Below are positions 1 through 6,391 of a DNA stretch of 13,127 bases, in pieces. Below the pieces are notes generated by a model. It was not told the origin of the DNA and did no database searches. It saw only the letters and a program-made list of their open reading frames with translations. The DNA is taken from the NCBI GenBank assembly GCA_037380725.1, contig JARRRL010000031.1, positions 1-13,127 of the forward strand. Direction: 5' to 3'. Numbering within the stretch: position 1 is the stretch's first letter; the number at the start of each line of letters is the position of its first letter. The translations under genes were made by a program, and so were the position numbers. Origin of the DNA: JARRRL01 sp037380725. GTDB taxonomy: Bacteria; Pseudomonadota; Gammaproteobacteria; Pseudomonadales; JANQJO01.

Positions 1-1711
1 GCAGGCGCATGACAAAGTCGGGGATGATGCGTTCGCTGTGGCTTTGCAGGAAGCGGGTAATGTGTTGTTGTTCGCGCGTTCACAGAGGCGAACGGAGAAT
101 CCGGGCGAGCAGATTTTTGCGGATCATCACAATCTGATTCAGCCTTATGAGCCCTTTGCGCGCGCGGCTTTGGATACGGCTCCGATGATTTTACCCGAAG
201 TGTTGCCGTCTCATCCTCAGGTGAGTTGGTTTTTTGTGTGTCACCCCAGTTTGCAATATTACGTGACTTTACCGATGCGAGCGCACCAGTTGTTAGCCAA
301 TGAGCAAGGCGAGCCCGTGAAAAGCTGCTCTCTGGATGAGGCTCCCGATGATGTACAGGCGCGATCTCGCCTGTACAATTTTTATGGACCACCGCGTACT
401 GTGTTTACCATCAACTACGCGAAGCTCTTGAAACACCCTGAGGACTTGGCGGATCGAATGCGTGGGGCCGTGGTCTTCGTGGGGTATTCGGCGCGCGAAC
501 AGCTCGATCAGCAAGATCGATTTTTTACGGTGTTCACCAATGCGGCCGGTCTTAGTCTCAGCGGTGTGGAATTGGCCGCCACGGCTTTTGCCAATTTGCA
601 AGATCATTCTTGGTTGCGCCCCTTACCGTGGTATGGGACTTTGCTGGTGGTGGTGGGGTATGGGTTCGTTTGTTTTGTTTGTGCTCGGCGTTTTCCATTG
701 GCCATGGCTGCGCTGCTCATTGGTGGTCTAGCGATGGTGAGCAGTATGATCTGTTTGTATTGTTTCACCCGTTACTATATCTGGTTACCCTGGTTCAATG
801 GTGTTTTGGTACAAACGCCCTTGGCGATGATATTGGGGATCTGTTTGCGGGGTCAGGAACTGCACCGGCAAAAATCCATTCTGCAGCATACCTTTGGCAA
901 ATACATCCCAGCGAATGAAATCGATAGCTTGATCACGCGACAAGAATTGTCCGACACGCAAAATATTAACAACAGCCTGTGTTTGGTGACCGATGCGCAG
1001 GGTTATTCCAAGTTATCGGAATCCCTGTCGCCGATGGCTTTGTCTGAGCTGATGCAAGAATATTACGCTGCCGTCATTGAACCGATTCGCAATGGTGGGG
1101 GGTTCATTTCAGACGTGGCGGGAGATGGTGTGATTGCGTTGTGGTTCCATCAAGACCTTGAGAAAGCGTGGGTGCGCGTGATGGCGGTTATTGCGACTTT
1201 ACTGCAATCTGTTGACCGCTTTAATGCGGCCCACCCGCATCAGGCCTTGCCCACGCGAGTGGGCGTACACGCGGGTGAAATTGCGCTGGGGCATTTTGGT
1301 GCAGCGGATCATTATGAATACCGTGCGATGGGTGATTTGATCAATTCAACATCGCGTTTGGAAGGTTTGAACAAGCAGATTGGCACTCGCATTCTGATCA
1401 GTGAAGATTGCTTGTTCAAACCAGATGACAGCGTGCGCTGTGTGGGCTGTTTCAAGTTTGTGGGTAAGGACATACCATTACGTCTGTATACGCTGGTGGA
1501 ACAGGAGCCCATCGAATTGGTGCGTGGCTTCGCGGTGGCGTTGAACCACTTTGAATCGGGGCGATGTCAGCGAGCTGCACAGCAATTTTACGCGTTATCT
1601 CAGCGATTTCCCCAAGATGGTCCCAGTCGTTTTTTTGCCCGGTATTTGTGTGAGTCACGGGGTGAAGGCCTTGATCAACAGGAATACTGGCAAAAAGGCA
1701 TTGTTTTTTGA
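1..1711 (+). CDS. CHASE2 domain-containing class III adenylate/guanylate cyclase (5'-truncated)
   Basis: The reading frame is open to the left edge (codons from base 2), so the GTG at 38 is an internal codon and the start lies outside the window. Numbering from that GTG, residues 1-190 are the end of a periplasmic CHASE2 sensor. Three membrane spans follow (about 198-216, 221-243, 248-270), the usual CHASE2 arrangement. The cytoplasmic class III cyclase domain covers about 313-487. Metal-binding aspartates D319 (VTDAQGYS) and D363 (AGDG) are present, as are transition-state residues N436 and R440 (GDLINSTSR). The two positions that normally select the base are unusual: D359 replaces the common Lys, and R429 replaces Asp/Thr. 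The product is presumably cAMP or cGMP, but sequence does not settle which. Residues about 495-540 form a TPR-like helical tail. The FecR-TPR gene lies next downstream, a neighbourhood often seen for CHASE2 cyclases. Confidence 0.9.
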   Translation, partial: QAHDKVGDDAFAVALQEAGNVLLFARSQRRTENPGEQIFADHHNLIQPYEPFARAALDTAPMILPEVLPSHPQVSWFFVCHPSLQYYVTLPMRAHQLLANEQGEPVKSCSLDEAPDDVQARSRLYNFYGPPRTVFTINYAKLLKHPEDLADRMRGAVVFVGYSAREQLDQQDRFFTVFTNAAGLSLSGVELAATAFANLQDHSWLRPLPWYGTLLVVVGYGFVCFVCARRFPLAMAALLIGGLAMVSSMICLYCFTRYYIWLPWFNGVLVQTPLAMILGICLRGQELHRQKSILQHTFGKYIPANEIDSLITRQELSDTQNINNSLCLVTDAQGYSKLSESLSPMALSELMQEYYAAVIEPIRNGGGFISDVAGDGVIALWFHQDLEKAWVRVMAVIATLLQSVDRFNAAHPHQALPTRVGVHAGEIALGHFGAADHYEYRAMGDLINSTSRLEGLNKQIGTRILISEDCLFKPDDSVRCVGCFKFVGKDIPLRLYTLVEQEPIELVRGFAVALNHFESGRCQRAAQQFYALSQRFPQDGPSRFFARYLCESRGEGLDQQEYWQKGIVF

Positions 1712-2193
1712 TCGGCTAAATGATCACTGTTACAATTCCGATGAGCATATCTCGTTTGTCTCAATCTGTGAAAAAATACCGTCAAGTTTATGTAATAAAT
1801 CGCAATTATAGCTTGAAATGTACGAATAAATTCAGACAGAATGTTGCTAACATCTGGAGCATCTTGTGGAGAAGGGTCCCTCATGCCATGTTGCGTCAAT
1901 TTAAGCGGGTTCTTATGACGCTTTACTTTATATAATTATATTATATGATTCTTTGATTTCTATGATAAGAAATGAAAACAAAGATGAAGAAAAAGGTAGA
2001 TAAGAAGACACAATAGATAAAATGTAGGACAAATTTCGCCAAATATGTTGTGATTATTTTTATTGCTTATTTCGATAAGTCCTTGCTAGATAAATGTATT
2101 TACAAGGGATTCTTAGGGAAGATCGCGTTACAAGGGAGAGTTGTATTGGCCGGAAAATCAGTGAAAACGGCGTTACGTCTATCAAAAAGTCCT
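1712..2193. other. AT-rich intergenic region, no convincing gene
   Basis: No confident gene is seen between the cyclase stop and the FecR-TPR start. A perfect TATAAT at 1931-1936 sits inside the palindrome ATATAATTATAT (1930-1941), but the best upstream hexamer (TTCTTA, 1910-1915) gives a poor 15-bp spacing, so the promoter call is weak. An A/purine-rich stretch at 1960-2030 contains a 14-codon Lys-rich reading frame (1972-2016, seven Lys) with no strong ribosome site. The 71-codon frame at 1720-1935 has no recognisable content. The segment is visibly more AT-rich than the flanking genes and probably carries the promoter and leader of the FecR-TPR gene. Confidence 0.5.
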
Positions 2194-5100
2194 ATGTCTT
2201 CATATTCTGTACGCCGATTTCGTTTTGCGGGGTGGCTGAAGTTGTGCTTGCCACTGTTGTGCTTACCACTGCTGTGCTTACCATTGTTGTGCTTACCAGC
2301 GTCGGCCCTGGCCTGCGCCGAATGGGTGGCAAAAGTGGTGGCGGTGGAAGGTTTGGCGCAGCGCAAGAAAAACGATCAACCGGAGTGGTTGCCTTTGCAG
2401 CGCGAGCAGATGTTGCATCGTGGTGAAAGCATACGTGTTGGTTCTGACAGCCGCGCCACATTGTATCTGTGCAACAACACGTTTATGAATGTCGATGCTG
2501 ACAGTGTAATCCGGTTTTCCACGCCAACGAAGACTACCTTTTTTGGGCTTGAACTTAAACAAGGGATTGCACATTTTATCAGTCGGATTGTGAATCGATT
2601 TGAAGTCAACACCCCTTACATTAACGCGATGGTGGAAGGGACGGAATTTGTTGTCAAGGCTGCGGACACCGGTTCAGTGAGCGTGATAGAAGGCACCGTT
2701 GCGGCTTATAATGACATGGATCGCATTCAGCTTGAATCCGGTCAGCAAGCGGTGACAACGGGGCCTCAGCAGAAATTATCTCGAATCCACGTGCAGCCAG
2801 ACGCTGTGGTGGCGTGGGCACTCTATTATCCAGCGGTTTTGTCCTTGGCGGAATTACCTGTGGAAACGGAATTCGATCGGAATCGAATTCAAACCGCAAT
2901 TCAGGCGTTGCAGCAAAATCGAGTGGATCAGGCCTTGAGCATTTTGAGGGTCGATCACCCATCCAACAGTGTGCAGGTGGCGCGTGCTGCGCTATTGCTG
3001 CAATTAGGGCGTCTGTCGGAATTTGATCTTGTTGTGCAATCGGTGTTGCACGGATCAGAAAGTGGACGCGCTTACAGTCTGAAAGCCGTGGCTGAGGTTG
3101 TGCGCAACGATGTCGAAAACGGTCTGATCAGCGCAAAAGAGGCGGTCAAGCGTATACCAAATCTGGCGATTTCCTGGGTGAGCTTGTCTTACGCTCAGCA
3201 GGCAAATTTGCACTTGAATGATGCATTGGCGAGCGCCCGCAAGGCGACGGATGTGCAGCCGGACAGTGCGTTGGCTCATTTTCGTTTGAGTGAGCTGTAT
3301 TTAATTCAGGGTGACGTGAATAAAGCGCGTGAGGTCTTGGAGGCCATTTCATTTGATGGGATTGGGGTTGATGGGACAGGCATAGACCGTGCAGCGCTCG
3401 AAGGCAGCAAAGGTTTTATTGCGTTGTTTCGTCTGAACTTGGACGCTGCTCAAGCGCATTTTCGCAAAGCATTGGATTTGGACGCCGCGAATCCCCAATA
3501 CCATTTGGGTCTGGGCTTGGCTTTGTTGCGGAGTGGTCAATTGGCGCAAGGCCGCCGCGAAATCGAGTTTGCAGTGAGTTTGAACCCATTGAACAGCGTA
3601 TTGCGTTCTTATGTGGGGCGTGCTTATTTCGAAGAGAAGCGGGATCGAGAAGCCATTAAGCAGTGGGAGTTGGCCAAGGCATTTGATCCCAATGATCCCA
3701 CGCCTTATTTTTATACCGGTGTATATAAGCTGTTTGCTAATGATCCGGTGAGTGCGATCGACGAATTGGAGCGCTCGCGCGATCTGAATGACAAGCGTGC
3801 GATTTATCGTTCGGAAACGTTGCTGCAAAGTGATGCGTCATCGCGCAGCGCGACTTTGGCGCGTGCTTACAACGAAGTGGGTTATGATCAAGGCGTTTTG
3901 CTGAGCGCGTGGGACGCCATACGCCGTGATCCCACGAATGCCGAAGGATACCGTTTATTGGCTGATTACTATGCGGATGATCCGCGCTACGAATCCGCGC
4001 GCGTATCGGCGTTGCTTCAGTCACAGTTGTGGCAGTCCTTGAGTGCTTATCCTTTGCAACCTCAGTTGAATGAAGCGGGATTATCGGTGGTGGCGGGTGC
4101 GGGTCCGCAGCGACCCAGCCTGAATGAATATCATTCATTGTTCACCCAGGAAGGCGCATATGGCACGATGACCGGTTATGCGGGAAGCAATAATACGTGG
4201 GGGAATGATGCGGTAGGTTCGTTTTTGGCTGGACCGATAGCCGTTAGCTTAGGGCAGTTTCACTATGAGACAGATGGTTGGCGAGCGAATACAGAGCAAA
4301 ATCAGGATATTTACAACGGTTTTTTTCAGTGGCAATTGAATCCTGCAACGGGGTTTCAATTTGAGTCTCGCTCGGTGTCAATGGACCGGGCTGATCTAGC
4401 GCCGACGATTGCAGTTACTCCAGACACGCTCACGCGACTCGATACGACTCGCAAGACCAATCGCGTGGGCATGAGGCATACTTTTAGTAATCACTCCGCA
4501 TTTGCGATGTCAGCGGTGCATGTGGAATCGTTGGAATTGGAAACGGCATTTGATGCCTTGCGTGTGCCTGAACCCTCCAATTCAACGGTAACACAGAATT
4601 TGAATTTGGTGGACGTGCAGTGGCTTTCTTGCTGCCATGATACAAGTTGGATCCTTGGACTGAATGTGTATGAACAAGACAAACAGGAAGAGAATCATTC
4701 AGAACAAAGTCTTTTTGTTTTTGACCGTCTCACCAATTCAGAGCCCAATTCGGCTGCGGCGTATGTGAATTACTTCGGTGCTTTACGCCATAACGTGGAT
4801 GCGAGTTTGGGTGTGGCCTATATGCAAACGGATTTAGACTCGGAATCAGAGGAAGTCGTGCAAACACTGGGTATTCCCTTGAGTCCGACGACGGGGTCGG
4901 TGTCGAATGTGCATCGTACCTGGTTGCCCAGTGTGGGCTTGTCTTACCGTCCGATTGAATTTTGGAGTGTTCGAGCCGCTTATTTTGAAACGATCTCGCG
5001 CGGTTTGGCGAGCCGCTATACGCTGGAGCCCAATAACCTATTTGGATTTAATCGGGTATATAATGATTCGATTGGAACGGAAGCTAAAAATTTTGGGTTT

Positions 5101-5637
5101 GCCAGTGATTGTCGGTTCAATGAGGATAAATGTGGTTTTGCTTACACTCGGCGCAACTTGCGCAAGCCCGTTGAAGGCGTGGACGACATCAGTGTTGTGC
5201 TCGAACGTGAAGATGTGGTCGACCTCTATTATGTTAACAGCAGGTTGAATAGCGTCGTGTTTTCCGCAAAAGGGCAGTGGGCTAGAAAACGCTTTAAAAA
5301 TGAAGAATCGTTTCTCGCGGAAAATATTTCAGAGGTGGTGCTTTACCAACTTCCCTTGAAAATAATGTTTTACAACAAGAGCGGGTTTTTGTTTAATATA
5401 GAGCAGATTTTTTATGATCAGGACTTGGAAGTGATAGGGGCTTCTGAATCGTTGCATCGGACCACCTGGATAACGCAGGCTGAAGTCGGTTATCGCAACC
5501 GTTGGTGTGGGTGCAACGTCCGTGTTGGCGTGAACAATCTGTTTGATCAGGAGGAGGAGATTTTAAACTTCTCTGAACGGGAATTGGCTTTTTACCCAGG
5601 TCGTTTTTGGTATGGGTCGATATCAATATCGTTGTGA
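2194..5637 (+). CDS. FecR domain / TPR / TonB-receptor-like beta-barrel outer-membrane protein
   Basis: This is a 1147-residue exported protein. Residues 1-40 are a signal peptide with a basic n-region (RRFRF), a repetitive Leu/Cys/Pro core and an ALA-C signal peptidase I site. A FecR-type periplasmic domain spans about 45-190. TPR-like helical repeats span about 200-600 (for example the segments around ALDLDAANPQYHLGLGLALL). From about 630 to the end the sequence is beta-barrel-like. It closes with VGVNNLFDQEEE and a PGR-containing last strand, like TonB-dependent receptors, but no plug domain is seen. Start choice: ATG 2194 gives a normal signal peptide. TTG 2146 has a better ribosome site (AAGGGAGAG, 2132-2140) and would add 16 residues; the frame is open back to 2050. 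Neighbouring cyclase and lipoprotein genes suggest an envelope sensing or scaffold role. The ligand is unknown. Confidence 0.85.
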   Translation: MSSYSVRRFRFAGWLKLCLPLLCLPLLCLPLLCLPASALACAEWVAKVVAVEGLAQRKKNDQPEWLPLQREQMLHRGESIRVGSDSRATLYLCNNTFMNVDADSVIRFSTPTKTTFFGLELKQGIAHFISRIVNRFEVNTPYINAMVEGTEFVVKAADTGSVSVIEGTVAAYNDMDRIQLESGQQAVTTGPQQKLSRIHVQPDAVVAWALYYPAVLSLAELPVETEFDRNRIQTAIQALQQNRVDQALSILRVDHPSNSVQVARAALLLQLGRLSEFDLVVQSVLHGSESGRAYSLKAVAEVVRNDVENGLISAKEAVKRIPNLAISWVSLSYAQQANLHLNDALASARKATDVQPDSALAHFRLSELYLIQGDVNKAREVLEAISFDGIGVDGTGIDRAALEGSKGFIALFRLNLDAAQAHFRKALDLDAANPQYHLGLGLALLRSGQLAQGRREIEFAVSLNPLNSVLRSYVGRAYFEEKRDREAIKQWELAKAFDPNDPTPYFYTGVYKLFANDPVSAIDELERSRDLNDKRAIYRSETLLQSDASSRSATLARAYNEVGYDQGVLLSAWDAIRRDPTNAEGYRLLADYYADDPRYESARVSALLQSQLWQSLSAYPLQPQLNEAGLSVVAGAGPQRPSLNEYHSLFTQEGAYGTMTGYAGSNNTWGNDAVGSFLAGPIAVSLGQFHYETDGWRANTEQNQDIYNGFFQWQLNPATGFQFESRSVSMDRADLAPTIAVTPDTLTRLDTTRKTNRVGMRHTFSNHSAFAMSAVHVESLELETAFDALRVPEPSNSTVTQNLNLVDVQWLSCCHDTSWILGLNVYEQDKQEENHSEQSLFVFDRLTNSEPNSAAAYVNYFGALRHNVDASLGVAYMQTDLDSESEEVVQTLGIPLSPTTGSVSNVHRTWLPSVGLSYRPIEFWSVRAAYFETISRGLASRYTLEPNNLFGFNRVYNDSIGTEAKNFGFASDCRFNEDKCGFAYTRRNLRKPVEGVDDISVVLEREDVVDLYYVNSRLNSVVFSAKGQWARKRFKNEESFLAENISEVVLYQLPLKIMFYNKSGFLFNIEQIFYDQDLEVIGASESLHRTTWITQAEVGYRNRWCGCNVRVGVNNLFDQEEEILNFSERELAFYPGRFWYGSISISL
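2242..2301 (+). repeat. 15-bp tandem repeat x4 in the signal peptide core
   Basis: Four consecutive 15-bp units (2242, 2257, 2272, 2287) resemble TTGTGCTTACCACTG and encode Leu-Cys-Leu-Pro-Leu; the last unit ends in Ala. They make up the hydrophobic core of the FecR-TPR signal peptide. Unit changes keep the frame and alter only the core length. Confidence 0.9.
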
Positions 5638-5651
5638 AATAAAAGGGTGTA

Positions 5652-5677
5652 AAAACTCAGTCGGTTAAAACTCAGTC
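5652..5677 (+). repeat. Short direct repeat before the lipoprotein gene
   Basis: AAAACTCAGTC occurs at 5652-5662 and again at 5667-5677, a 15-bp period, in the 60-bp gap between the FecR-TPR stop and the lipoprotein start. It could be a binding site or a simple slippage product; nothing in the sequence decides. Confidence 0.7.
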
Positions 5678-5697
5678 AAATAAATAACGGGATAATA

Positions 5698-6117
5698 ATG
5701 ATGATTCAATTTACGGTGAGTTCGGTACAAAAGAAAATAGCGTTGCTCGTTGCATCGCTGGCCTTGACGGCGTGTCAAAGCCTTGATCTTGAGTCGAACA
5801 AGCCAGTCGGACAAAGTGGTCAGCCAGGCGATAAGTATGGCAAGCATGAGAAAATGGTTCCAGAAAAAATGCCTATGCTGCCATATACGATTAATTTTCG
5901 CGCTGATGGCGAGCCCGAAATAATAGCGGGTCCAGGTGCCAGAATTGTTGATATGGATCCTGCTAAGGATTTCCCAATACCCGCTAAGCTTAGAAAAGTC
6001 TCCACAGTGTCTTTTGTTACCTATGAAGGATCTTGTGAAGTGCTGTTGCTGATTGGGTCCGGTTATAAGAAGATTATAATTGAAGACGATAACGTGTGCG
6101 CTGCGATACAACCGTAA
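5698..6117 (+). CDS. Small putative lipoprotein of unknown function
   Basis: The 139-residue product has a lipoprotein signal peptide: basic n-region (QKK, 11-13), hydrophobic core and lipobox LTAC with the lipidated Cys at 26. Gln at +2 is compatible with sorting to the outer membrane. The mature part starts with a low-complexity Gly/Lys/Pro linker (about 27-60), followed by a compact domain. Two further cysteines, C113 and C134, could form a disulfide. I do not recognise a family. A weak ribosome site (CGGGA, 5688-5692) precedes two adjacent ATG codons (5698, 5701). It lies 60 bp after the FecR-TPR gene in the same direction, with no clear terminator between them, so it is probably co-transcribed and may assist that envelope protein. 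This role is inferred from position only. Confidence 0.75.
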   Translation: MMIQFTVSSVQKKIALLVASLALTACQSLDLESNKPVGQSGQPGDKYGKHEKMVPEKMPMLPYTINFRADGEPEIIAGPGARIVDMDPAKDFPIPAKLRKVSTVSFVTYEGSCEVLLLIGSGYKKIIIEDDNVCAAIQP

Positions 6118-6145
6118 AACGATGCAGTGTACTTCTGTGCATCAA

Positions 6146-6173
6146 CGTTTGTGAATGAGCGTTTGTGAATGAG
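6146..6173 (+). repeat. 14-bp tandem repeat x2
   Basis: CGTTTGTGAATGAG is present twice head to tail (6146-6159, 6160-6173), just after the lipoprotein gene. It lies in a 274-bp spacer with no gene. Confidence 0.75.
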
Positions 6174-6242
6174 CGTGTCCTGGTTCTTAATTTTCAATTG
6201 ATGTAGGTAGGTGTTTTTTCCTTCCTGGTCGCATCTACTTGT

Positions 6243-6281
6243 TGCAGAGCGCTGCTCGGTGCAGTGCTCTGCACGCTTTTT
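6243..6281 (+). terminator. Possible intrinsic terminator after the lipoprotein gene
   Basis: TGCAGAGC (6243-6250) pairs perfectly with GCTCTGCA (6266-6273) across a 15-nt loop. After three bases a run of five T (6277-6281) follows. The position, 126 bp past the lipoprotein stop and before the topB promoter, fits. The long loop and short T run keep confidence moderate. Confidence 0.4.
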
Positions 6282-6288
6282 GTTGCGT

Positions 6289-6325
6289 CCGTTCTGTTGT
6301 GTATATCCCGTTCTGTTGTGCATAT
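6289..6325 (+). repeat. 19-bp period direct repeat upstream of topB
   Basis: CCGTTCTGTTGTGTATAT (6289-6306) recurs as CCGTTCTGTTGTGCATAT (6308-6325) with one mismatch. It is non-coding and lies about 70 bp before the topB start. Confidence 0.75.
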
Positions 6326-6354
6326 GTAGTACGTGTTTGTCGGGAGCGTCTTGC

Positions 6355-6384
6355 TTGCGATACTGGTGCCATAGCCAGTATACT
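6355..6384 (+). promoter_or_regulatory. Candidate topB promoter overlapped by an inverted repeat; possibly leaderless
   Basis: A -35-like TTGCGA (6355-6360) and a -10-like TATACT (6379-6384) are 18 bp apart. Transcription would begin about 7 nt past the -10, at or next to the topB ATG (6392). No ribosome site precedes that ATG, so a leaderless mRNA is plausible. ATACTGG (6360-6366) and CCAGTAT (6375-6381) form an inverted repeat that overlaps both promoter elements, as a repressor operator might. Confidence 0.4.
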
Positions 6385-6391
6385 GCCGCCC

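Noticed and set aside
1675..1935. Small frames on both strands around the cyclase stop (71 and 74 codons)
   Set aside because: No ribosome site, no recognisable motif, and one overlaps the cyclase end antisense.
2273..2305. FecR-TPR protein as a lipoprotein because of Cys after ALA
   Set aside because: The residue at -3 is Ala and at -2 Leu, which does not fit a lipobox; a signal peptidase I site and a C-terminal barrel are more likely.
3349..4138. Minus-strand frames of 133 and 159 codons within the FecR-TPR gene
   Set aside because: They are shadows of a long coding frame with clear domains and have no recognisable content.
6239..6391. 51-residue N-terminal extension of topoisomerase III
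   Set aside because: The extension overlaps the hairpin, repeat and promoter, and the family start motif MR-x-FIAEKPS begins at 6392.
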